DNA from: Thermogutta sp.
GTDB taxonomy: Bacteria > Planctomycetota > Planctomycetia > Pirellulales > Thermoguttaceae
Assembly: GCA_012798155.1 (NCBI GenBank)
Contig: JAAZNR010000653.1
Location: 1 to 5,051, forward strand
Direction: 5' to 3'
Length of the DNA: 5,051 nucleotides
Position numbers and translations under genes: made by a program. This document shows, piece after piece, positions 1-5,051 of this stretch. Each line of letters opens with the position of its first letter. Position 1 is the first letter of the stretch. The notes below the pieces were generated by a model that ran no database searches, was not told where the DNA came from, and worked only from the letters and a program-made list of their open reading frames with translations.

Positions 1-32
1 ACGGCGCTGCCCATGATTCACCACCCCCGGCG

Positions 33-1067
33 TCAGCCGCTGAAGCGAATCAACAGGATGTCGTCCTCGTGGACGACGTAATCCTTGTGCTCATGGCGGA
101 CCAAGTTGTGGGCCTTCAGCTCGCGCTCGCTTCCCAGGCGGATGAGGTCGTGGTAGTTCATTACCTCGGCCCGAATGAAACCCTTGGCCAAATCGGTATG
201 GATGGCCTCGGCGGCCTCGACGGCGGTGGCTCCGCGGCGGACGAGCCAGGCGCGGACCTCCTTCGGCCCGGCCGTCAAAAAGGTCTGCCTGCCGGAGACC
301 CGTAGCAGCATCCACAGCAGTTGGCCGCGATCGGCCCCGCCCACCCCCAGCTCGGCCTGAAAGGCCGCGCGTTCCTCGGGATTCATGGCCGCCAGTTCCA
401 CCTCCAGGGAGAGCGGCGCGGCGAAGACGGGCAATTCCGCCGGCAGCATCGCGGCGAAGCGGCCGAAGTCGCTCTCGTCGTCGGCCGTGTTGACCACGAC
501 CAATTGCGGCTTTTCGTTGAGCAGTCGAAAGGCCCGGGTATGCCGCAGTTCGTGCGGCTGCATGTCGGCCTCGGTGAGCGGCCGGCCGGCCTCCAGTCCC
601 TCCTTGACCCGTTCCAGCACCGCCAGCTCCTCCTCGAACGTCTCGCGATCCTGTTTGGCTCGCGGCTTGCGGAGGGCCTCTTGCACCCGTTCGATGCGGC
701 CGGTCACGATCTCCAGGTCGGCCAGGATCAAGTCCTCGCGGAAGGATTGCAATTCGGCGGCGGGGTCGGCGCCGCCGAAGGCGGGCACCACCAACACCAG
801 GCAGCCCACGTCGCGGAGCACGGCCAGCTTGGCGGCGTTTCCCTGATGGGAGCGGTTCAAGCCCGGCGTGTCCAAAATCTCCAGCGCGGCGGGGCTGACC
901 TTCTTGGCGTCGTAGAGTTTGCGGAGTTCCTCCAGACGGGGGTCGGGCAGGGCCGCCATCGCGCTTTGACCGCTATGCGACAACGCCGGGTCCGGCGCCA
1001 CGCCCGTCAACCAATGAAACAGCGTACTCTTCCCGCAGCCCTGATAGCCCACCAACCCGATCTGCAT
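33..1067 (-). CDS. YchF/OLA1-family P-loop NTPase (divergent), DUF933/TGS-like C-terminus
   Basis: A 344-aa protein of the TRAFAC GTPase class, close in layout to YchF/OLA1 (E. coli YchF is 363 aa). Visible in order are a P-loop at residues 7-15 (GYQGCGKST), the lead-in ALPDPRLEEL near 39-48, a G3 motif DTPGL at 66-70, a charged helical insertion at about 123-183, a G4 motif NTAD at 193-196, and a C-terminal TGS-like/DUF933 domain at about 262-344 containing KEVRAW, IHTD.AKGFIRAEV and KDYVV. Known family members bind ribosomes and hydrolyse ATP or GTP, with roles in stress and translation; the role here is inferred. Classical YchF has NxxE at G4 and DIAGL plus a glycine-rich stretch at G3; here these are NTAD and a shorter DTPGLNRSHQGN. 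The ATG at 1067 is chosen because the P-loop begins directly after it and GGAG lies 6 nt upstream. An in-frame ATG at 1235 would run into the vsr gene. It may be co-transcribed with vsr, 104 bp upstream. Confidence 0.9.
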   Translation of the reverse strand: MQIGLVGYQGCGKSTLFHWLTGVAPDPALSHSGQSAMAALPDPRLEELRKLYDAKKVSPAALEILDTPGLNRSHQGNAAKLAVLRDVGCLVLVVPAFGGADPAAELQSFREDLILADLEIVTGRIERVQEALRKPRAKQDRETFEEELAVLERVKEGLEAGRPLTEADMQPHELRHTRAFRLLNEKPQLVVVNTADDESDFGRFAAMLPAELPVFAAPLSLEVELAAMNPEERAAFQAELGVGGADRGQLLWMLLRVSGRQTFLTAGPKEVRAWLVRRGATAVEAAEAIHTDLAKGFIRAEVMNYHDLIRLGSERELKAHNLVRHEHKDYVVHEDDILLIRFSG

Positions 1068-1073
1068 GACAAA

Positions 1074-1077
1074 CTCC
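1074..1077 (-). promoter_or_regulatory. Shine-Dalgarno site of the YchF-like gene
   Basis: On the minus strand GGAG ends 6 nt before the ATG at 1067. It fixes the start of the YchF-like gene and argues against the longer reading frame that begins at 1235 inside vsr. Confidence 0.65.
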
Positions 1078-1171
1078 GTCCCCGATGGGGTCGATTTCGC
1101 CTGGATGGTTCCGGAAATCCGCGCCTGCCATCCTCCACAGGCGACGCCGAGCCGCCGGCACCGCACACGTA

Positions 1172-1585
1172 TCACGCATCCCTGAGGAATTGCTCGAGTT
1201 TGCGACGTACGCGATCCGGTCTGCAAAGCTGGCATTCCCAGATGACCAGCACGGACCAGCCGAGCCTCCGTAATCGTCGACGCACGCTGCGATCGCGCCG
1301 GGCGTTCCGTTCCAGTTTGCGCCGCCAGAACTCGGTTTGGGAGGCGGGCAGCGATTTTCCCTTACGGCAACGATGCCGATGCCAGAAACATCCGTGTACG
1401 AAGATGACCCGGCGACGCGAGGGGAACACCAGGTCGGGACACCCGGGCAGCGACGCCACGTGCAGCCGGTAACGGCAACCCAGGGCGTGGACCATGCGGC
1501 GGACCGTCATTTCGGGCGAGGTATCCTTGCCTTTGATCGACCGCATGATGGCGGCCCGTTTCTCGGCGGAAAATACATCCGTCAT
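1172..1585 (-). CDS. vsr: Very short patch repair (Vsr) DNA mismatch endonuclease
   Basis: A 137-aa protein of the Vsr family, which nicks 5' of the T in T:G mismatches formed by deamination of 5-methylcytosine and so starts very-short-patch repair. Key residues fall at almost the same positions as in E. coli Vsr: E25, the catalytic D51 in LPGCPDLVF, and H64, H69, H71 in HGCFWHRHRC. The structural zinc ligands C66, H71, C73 and C118 (in the WECQLC motif) are present. T63 of E. coli Vsr is V63 here. TEFW at 84-87 and the helical R-rich stretch after it are also typical. E. coli Vsr is about 156 aa, so this is a slightly short but complete version. The ATG at 1585 overlaps the stop of the HNH gene by 4 nt (ATGA) and has GGTGAG 5 nt upstream (1591-1596), which points to translational coupling. 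Its place behind a 5mC methyltransferase matches the usual Vsr context. Confidence 0.95.
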   Translation of the reverse strand: MTDVFSAEKRAAIMRSIKGKDTSPEMTVRRMVHALGCRYRLHVASLPGCPDLVFPSRRRVIFVHGCFWHRHRCRKGKSLPASQTEFWRRKLERNARRDRSVRRRLRRLGWSVLVIWECQLCRPDRVRRKLEQFLRDA

Positions 1586-2553
1586 GACGACTCACCGATA
1601 GCGCGACCCAGCCGCTCTAAAAATGCGCCGTGTTTTCCCTGATGCACCTCATCGTGACACCGGCTGCAAAGGACGACCAGATTCTCGGCGGCGTTCTCGC
1701 CTCCTCGTGCATGCGGCGTCAAATGGTAAAGCTCCAGTATACGCGGATCCTGTTCTCGCCATTGCTGGATCCGCCACCCGCAAATGCGACAGGCGTTGCC
1801 ATCGCGAGCGTAAACCTTGCGCTGTTCGCTTTCCGGAATGTGTCGGTCGTGCTCTTGCGCCACGCGATCCGCGGAGAGGAGGACGTACTGACCGGGCTTC
1901 AAGTCCGGCCGTCCGGTGAGGCAAGTCGCGATCGGGAAGCCTTCCTCCGTCCGCAATTCGCGAACCCGGCGGGCATATTCCTTGGCGCCCCGAGCCGCGT
2001 AGGCCAATTCCTCGGTCGTCACGGGTTTGCCCACGTTTTCCAGCAAATAGCGAAGGACTCGCTCGCGTGCCCCGACCTGAAGCCGCCGGATGCGGTTGGC
2101 GACGTGCCATCGCCGCGCGGCATCCGGATCGGGTTGCGTGTCGATCAGAAAATACTGGTTGGGTCGAAGGGAGATTTCCTCCCCGTGCAGGCGGGCACCG
2201 GTGAGGATCAAATATCCGTGCTCGACGCGCAACTGACGCACGCGCCGGGCGTACTCCGAAATGCCGGCCACTACGGCCAATTCCGCGCCGTCGATGACCG
2301 TTTGCGGGTAGCGCAGGAAGTACAGCCGCAGTCGTTCGATCGCGGCTCGCGCGGACACGCCGTGCTGATCGAGAATCCTTAGTCCCAGCTTACGGAGCGA
2401 CCTGTGCAAGCGGACCAGTCGCAAGACCTTTTCGCGTAGGTCCTCGTCGCCGGGCGGCGCACCCAGCTCGCGGAGTTGCGAATCGATCCGCCGGAGCAAG
2501 ACTTCCCAACCGTCATCCCTTCGGCGCGGCAGTGAATCCGTGGGATCGCTCAT
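1582..2553 (-). CDS. HNH endonuclease with duplicated wHTH-like module; putative type II restriction enzyme
   Basis: A 323-aa protein with three regions. Residues about 15-75 are helical and charged. Next come two tandem copies of a module (about 74-138 and 163-229), each with an EYARRVR-x-LR core followed by E-x-G and a closing LRPNQYFLID or LKPGQYVLLS strand; they look like winged-helix DNA-binding repeats. A C-terminal HNH nuclease occupies about 244-310: zinc-binding C255-x2-C258 and C296-x2-C299, first His H277 (in LELYHLTPH), Asn N291 (ENLVVLC) and His H300/H304 (CHDEVH). The start is placed at the ATG at 2553, 4 nt after the methyltransferase stop; an in-frame ATG at 2649 would overlap the methyltransferase by 92 nt. 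The stop overlaps the vsr start. Context between a 5mC methyltransferase and vsr makes the restriction endonuclease of the cassette the best guess. The recognition sequence cannot be read. Alternatives are a modification-dependent or nicking HNH enzyme. Confidence 0.87.
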   Translation of the reverse strand: MSDPTDSLPRRRDDGWEVLLRRIDSQLRELGAPPGDEDLREKVLRLVRLHRSLRKLGLRILDQHGVSARAAIERLRLYFLRYPQTVIDGAELAVVAGISEYARRVRQLRVEHGYLILTGARLHGEEISLRPNQYFLIDTQPDPDAARRWHVANRIRRLQVGARERVLRYLLENVGKPVTTEELAYAARGAKEYARRVRELRTEEGFPIATCLTGRPDLKPGQYVLLSADRVAQEHDRHIPESEQRKVYARDGNACRICGWRIQQWREQDPRILELYHLTPHARGGENAAENLVVLCSRCHDEVHQGKHGAFLERLGRAIGESS

Positions 2554-2557
2554 GGTT

Positions 2558-3994
2558 TCAGGCGACTTCCGCCGTCGGTCGGGCCAGGGCCTTGACGGAT
2601 CGGAGCAGGTGCCGCGCGATGGCTTCCGCCAAAGGCGGAGGAACCGCATTCCCGATTTGGATGCCGACCTCGATCTTGGAGCCGTGAAAGATATAATCGT
2701 CGGGAAAGCCTTGCAGGCGCGCGGCCTCGCGATGCGTGATCGGCCGATGGGCTTCGGGGTGCAGGTAACGACCCTTCTCGGGTTTATAAAACTCCGTGCG
2801 GATCGTGACCGAGGGTCGGTCCCACCACAACCGCCCGAACAAATCCGTGCCGCCTTTGGTTTTTCGTTTCCAGCAATCGGGCATCAAGTGGGGGGGAAGG
2901 TCCCAGCGATTTCCGCCCGCCGGGATGCAGCGGTATCGCTCGAGGGATTTGGCTGTGGGGTTGCGGCCGATGTGCCAGTTCCGGCCGTCCGGCTCCGGCG
3001 GCAGGTCGCCGATGGCATCGCGAACCGTCTTCCAGGGAAGCAGCGTTCCGCGCAAGAGCGGCGTGACCTTGCTCGGATCGGCATGAGTCGGCGGGGGGAA
3101 AGAAACCTCGTCGTTTCGGACGCCGATCACAAAGGCCCGCTTGCGCAGTTGCGGCACGCCGTAATCGGCCGCGTTCAAGATTCGGCCTTCCACGCGGTAG
3201 CCCAGCGACTCGGCCTTTTTTTTCAGTTCCACGAACTCTTGCGAGGATAGGATGGGCGGGACGTTCTCCATCACGAAGGCCTTGGGGAGCACTTGCTCCA
3301 CGGCCCGCAGGAACTCGCGCCACAGTTGGTTCCGCGGATCGAACGGCACGCGGTCGCCCAAGTTGCTGAATCCCTGGCAGGGCGGCCCGCCGGCAATCAC
3401 ATCCGCTTGCGGAAAGCGCTCGATCTCCTGGATCGCACATTGCGCCACGCGGTCCGTGATATTGGCCCTCAAGGTTTGGCAGGCGGCGGCATCCCATTCG
3501 TTGGCCAGGACGGTCTGGAAGCCGGCGCGCCGGAATCCCAGGGCCATCCCGCCGGCCCCGGCGAACAGTTCCAGCACCGTCGGGCCTTCCTTGGGCGACG
3601 GTTCCTCGAGAAGGCGTCGCCAGTCATGCCGGCGGTCCCCGCCGCCCTCGAACGGATACAGTCGATAGGTCCGCTCCCCGGTCCTCTCCAGGGCCAGCAC
3701 ATCCCCCGTTTGAATGCCGTGGTGCTCGAAGAATTCCCGCACCCATGTGCGGCTGCGAAAGAATCCGCGCGGTTTTCCCGTTTTCGTGTCGATCGCCAAC
3801 TGCGTCTCCACGGTGCGGTTCAAGCCTTCCAAATAAATGGCGACGGCGCCGCGGCTCCCGTCGGCCGGGTCTGCCGGGGCCAGACAATCGGCGGGAAAAA
3901 AGTCCAAGTGGCGATGGACGTAGAGATGCTGATTCCGGAGATTTCCGGCCGTGACCTGCAAGAATCGTTTCTTGTCTTCCGCATTACCGCTCAT
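2558..3994 (-). CDS. DNA (cytosine-5-)-methyltransferase with N-terminal B3/EcoRII-N-like domain
   Basis: A 478-aa enzyme that transfers a methyl group from S-adenosylmethionine to C5 of cytosine within a target site. With the ATG at 3994 as residue 1, motif I is LFAGAGG at 143-149, motif IV GGPPCQGFS at 202-210 with nucleophile C206, motif VI ENV at 243-245, motif VIII QLRKR at 282-286, a target recognition region at about 290-415, motif IX PITHREAARLQGFP at about 418-431 and motif X QIGNAVPP at 446-453. All catalytic motifs are intact. Residues about 8-116 form an extra domain (LRNQHLYVHRHLDFFP; SRTWVREFFEHHGIQTGDVLALER; YRLYPF) resembling the B3/EcoRII N-terminal DNA-binding fold. It is the first gene of an operon with the HNH nuclease and vsr. 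An ATG at 4081 (507 aa) is the alternative start; neither has a strong Shine-Dalgarno, and 3994 is preferred because recognisable domain sequence starts just after it. A TTG at 4186 is rejected as it is part of the -35 box. Confidence 0.93.
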   Translation of the reverse strand: MSGNAEDKKRFLQVTAGNLRNQHLYVHRHLDFFPADCLAPADPADGSRGAVAIYLEGLNRTVETQLAIDTKTGKPRGFFRSRTWVREFFEHHGIQTGDVLALERTGERTYRLYPFEGGGDRRHDWRRLLEEPSPKEGPTVLELFAGAGGMALGFRRAGFQTVLANEWDAAACQTLRANITDRVAQCAIQEIERFPQADVIAGGPPCQGFSNLGDRVPFDPRNQLWREFLRAVEQVLPKAFVMENVPPILSSQEFVELKKKAESLGYRVEGRILNAADYGVPQLRKRAFVIGVRNDEVSFPPPTHADPSKVTPLLRGTLLPWKTVRDAIGDLPPEPDGRNWHIGRNPTAKSLERYRCIPAGGNRWDLPPHLMPDCWKRKTKGGTDLFGRLWWDRPSVTIRTEFYKPEKGRYLHPEAHRPITHREAARLQGFPDDYIFHGSKIEVGIQIGNAVPPPLAEAIARHLLRSVKALARPTAEVA

Positions 3995-4157
3995 CAAAGG
4001 CGTTTCCGTTCCCGGTAACCATTCGGCGGAGGTAGAAGCAGGAATCGGACCCCCTCGTAACGAAATGTTCTCCGGCGCCATGTCGTCAGTCGGCTTCCAA
4101 ACACCGATTTCCGTCCTCGGCGGGCCGTTTCTCTGCGACCGCGGATCCTTAACGCGA

Positions 4158-4186
4158 AGCTTAAAACACGCGATCCGGGGTGTCAA
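4158..4186 (-). promoter_or_regulatory. Sigma-70-type promoter of the methyltransferase-HNH-vsr operon
   Basis: The minus strand carries a perfect TTGACA (4181-4186), a 17-bp spacer (4164-4180) and TAAGCT as -10 (4158-4163, matching TA...T). Transcription would start near 4151, leaving a leader of about 70 nt to the ATG at 4081 or about 157 nt to the ATG at 3994. It lies in the gap after the response-regulator gene (stop at 4233), so the cassette can be transcribed on its own. The palindromes AAGCTT (4157-4162) and GGATCC (4143-4148) sit in or next to the start region, but nothing shows they are operators. Confidence 0.6.
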
Positions 4187-4232
4187 CGCGCGACCCGGAC
4201 GGGTGCGGCTGAAATGGGCTTGCGGGGCGACC

Positions 4233-4673
4233 TCAGCCGCAACGTTCCTCCATCCGCTCGATGTATGCCCGCAATCGCTCCACCTCGTCCGAAATGTGCC
4301 GGATTCTCAGCATGTTGTCCAAGCGCTTGAGGAGTTCCAGTTTGTGGACGGGCTTGCTGAGGAAGTCGTCGCAGCCGGATTGGACGGCCCGCTCGATGTC
4401 CCCCGGCTCGTTCAGCGCCGTCACCATGAGGATCATGATTCCCTTGGTGCGAGGATCGGATTTGAGCTGCTTGCAGACCTCGAAACCGCTCAGCCGCGGC
4501 ATCATGATGTCCAGCAGGATGACGTCGGGCTGGAAGCGTTCCACCGCTCGCAGCGTCTCTTCGCCGTCCGCCGCGACCGCCGTTTCGCAGTCGAAATCGG
4601 CAAGGTACGCCTCCAGCAGCTCCACGTTGGTGGGGTTGTCGTCGGCGATCAGAATCTTGCTCTTGGAGGCCAT
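4233..4673 (-). CDS. Stand-alone response-regulator receiver protein
   Basis: A 146-aa CheY-like receiver with no output domain. The acidic pair D11-D12, phospho-acceptor D55 (LLDIMMPRLSG), switch T85 (VTA) and K107 (SKP) are all present, so phosphorylation by a histidine kinase should be possible. Residues about 110-146 continue as a charged helix (LELLKRLDNMLRIRH, then EVERLRAYIERMEERCG) that could form a coiled coil for dimerisation or partner binding. The sequence style is close to the first receiver of PleD-type proteins or to DivK. No kinase or output gene lies nearby in this window, so its pathway is unknown. The ATG at 4673 is the only reasonable start. It has no clear Shine-Dalgarno sequence. 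A link to the downstream restriction-modification cassette is not indicated, because that cassette has its own promoter. Confidence 0.92.
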   Translation of the reverse strand: MASKSKILIADDNPTNVELLEAYLADFDCETAVAADGEETLRAVERFQPDVILLDIMMPRLSGFEVCKQLKSDPRTKGIMILMVTALNEPGDIERAVQSGCDDFLSKPVHKLELLKRLDNMLRIRHISDEVERLRAYIERMEERCG

Positions 4674-4710
4674 GAGGAACTACCGGATCGTGAGGTTGAG
4701 AATGCTGTGC

Positions 4711-4724
4711 GGCGGCTTCCCGCC
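4711..4724 (-). other. Small GC hairpin in the leader of the response-regulator gene
   Basis: The minus strand can fold as GGCGG-GAAG-CCGCC, a 5-bp GC stem with a 4-nt loop. It lies between the predicted -10 box and the start codon, so it would be in the 5' leader. No run of T follows, so it is not a typical terminator. It may have no function. Confidence 0.3.
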
Positions 4725-4732
4725 TGGAAGCG

Positions 4733-4738
4733 ATTATA
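4733..4738 (-). promoter_or_regulatory. -10 box (TATAAT) upstream of the response-regulator gene
   Basis: A perfect TATAAT on the minus strand, 59 nt before the ATG at 4673. The expected -35 position with a 17-bp spacer reads TTCTTG, only a weak match, so this would be a -10-dominated or activated promoter. A start near 4726 gives a leader of roughly 53 nt. It is judged from motif and position only. Confidence 0.45.
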
Positions 4739-4793
4739 CGGGAGGGGCGGCGCGGCAAGAAGGTCGCCGAAACGGAAAGATGCCGACACCGAC

Positions 4794-4817
4794 ACCACCA
4801 GCTTACGCCGGTGGCTC
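4794..4817 (-). repeat. REP-like palindrome, copy 1 (inverted relative to copies 2 and 3)
   Basis: A 24-nt hairpin element with arms CCACCAGC and GCCGGTGG around a TTAC loop on the plus strand. It is the reverse complement of the copies at 4848 and 4890, with one mismatch that breaks a single stem pair. With copy 2 it forms a longer inverted repeat with a 30-nt centre. Confidence 0.85.
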
Positions 4818-4847
4818 CAGTTTGCGCATTCAATTTCGAGTTTGTTA

Positions 4848-4871
4848 GAGCCACCAGCGTAAGCTGGTGGT
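4848..4871 (+). repeat. REP-like palindrome, copy 2
   Basis: A 24-nt element: GAG, then a perfect 8-bp stem CCACCAGC/GCTGGTGG closed by a GTAA loop, then T. As RNA the loop would be GUAA, a GNRA tetraloop. It is identical to copy 3, which starts 42 nt later. The translated pattern PPAYAGGS on the opposite strand is one I associate with planctomycete interspersed repeats. Confidence 0.88.
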
Positions 4872-4889
4872 GGGATTGCCCAGAAACAC

Positions 4890-4913
4890 GAGCCACCAGC
4901 GTAAGCTGGTGGT
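4890..4913 (+). repeat. REP-like palindrome, copy 3
   Basis: A 24-nt element identical to copy 2 and in the same orientation, 18 nt after its end. The intervening sequence is not related to the repeat. Confidence 0.88.
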
Positions 4914-4935
4914 GAAAGCAGCGCGAACACGGGGC

Positions 4936-4976
4936 GTCTGGGGGCTGCGCTCCGCTACGACCCCAGCCACCCGGCG
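4936..4976 (+). repeat. 41-nt direct repeat, copy A
   Basis: Begins GTCTGGGGGCT, contains CTACGACCCCAGCCACCC and ends GGCG. It differs from copy B at two positions. TGGGG near its left end and CCCCA near its right can pair, with GCG-CTC-CGC inside, so it can form an imperfect hairpin. It is unrelated to the 24-nt palindromes beside it. Confidence 0.8.
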
Positions 4977-5007
4977 CAAGACGGTAGACGATACGGCGAA
5001 GACGGCT

Positions 5008-5048
5008 GTCTGGGGGCTTCGCTACGCTACGACCCCAGCCACCCGGCG
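5008..5048 (+). repeat. 41-nt direct repeat, copy B
   Basis: Second copy, 72 nt after copy A, with 39 of 41 positions identical. The 31 nt between the copies contain the short similar strings GCAAGACGG and GCGAAGACGG. The window ends 3 nt after this copy, so further copies may follow outside. Confidence 0.8.
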
Positions 5049-5051
5049 TGG

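Noticed and set aside
1068..1171. Possible promoter or terminator between vsr and the YchF-like gene
   Set aside because: No convincing -35/-10 pair and no stem followed by a T run could be found on the minus strand, so co-transcription or an unrecognised promoter are both open.
1068..1235. N-terminal extension of the YchF-like protein to an ATG at 1235
   Set aside because: The extension runs into vsr, and the P-loop strand begins right after the ATG at 1067, which has a good Shine-Dalgarno.
321..1472. A 383-aa plus-strand open frame
   Set aside because: It lies antisense to the YchF-like and vsr genes, shows no recognisable domain, and has the composition expected of a shadow frame in GC-rich DNA.
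1630..2382. A 250-aa plus-strand open frame
   Set aside because: It is antisense to the HNH gene, whose zinc and HNH motifs are clear. No family features are visible.
2554..2649. N-terminal extension of the HNH protein to an ATG at 2649
   Set aside because: It would overlap the methyltransferase C-terminus by 92 nt and adds a low-complexity Arg/Pro-rich stretch. The ATG at 2553 gives normal operon spacing.
3951..4862. A 303-aa plus-strand open frame
   Set aside because: It is antisense to the complete receiver domain gene and crosses the promoter region and a repeat. No domain is seen.
4649..4930. A small minus-strand protein containing PPAYAGGS repeats
   Set aside because: The repeated peptide is the translation of the intergenic palindromes. 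The frame overlaps the response-regulator promoter and has no start signal.
4794..5048. A possible CRISPR array
   Set aside because: The repeats belong to two families, one copy is inverted, spacers are 18, 30 and 31 nt, and there are no cas genes. They fit REP-like elements and a local direct repeat.

Overview
This is a GC-rich bacterial window. All five genes I can support lie on the minus strand, so transcription runs from high to low coordinates. The likely source is a planctomycete. Two things suggest this: short palindromes at the right end that would read PPAYAGGS if translated, a pattern I associate with planctomycete genomes, and a divergent YchF-like GTPase of a kind I recall from that phylum. 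Both rest on memory and the assignment is tentative.

Reading in the direction of transcription, the right end (about 4674-5051) is gene-free. It holds two families of short repeats: three copies of a 24-nt hairpin element (4794-4913) and two copies of a 41-nt direct repeat (4936-5048). A perfect TATAAT box follows at 4733-4738, and then a 146-aa stand-alone response-regulator receiver protein (4233-4673).

A promoter with a perfect TTGACA -35 and a 17-bp spacer (4158-4186) then introduces a compact three-gene cassette. It encodes a cytosine-5 DNA methyltransferase with an extra N-terminal B3/EcoRII-N-like domain (2558-3994), an HNH endonuclease with two tandem copies of a putative DNA-binding module (1582-2553), and a Vsr mismatch endonuclease (1172-1585). 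The methyltransferase and HNH genes are 4 nt apart, and the HNH and Vsr genes overlap by 4 nt (ATGA). The organisation fits a type II restriction-modification system: the methyltransferase protects host sites, the HNH protein probably cuts unmodified sites, and Vsr repairs the T:G mismatches left when 5-methylcytosine deaminates. The restriction role of the HNH protein is inferred.

After a 104-bp gap the window ends with a YchF/OLA1-family P-loop NTPase (33-1067). Its nucleotide-specificity motif and switch region differ from classical YchF. No RNA genes, CRISPR arrays or transposases were seen.
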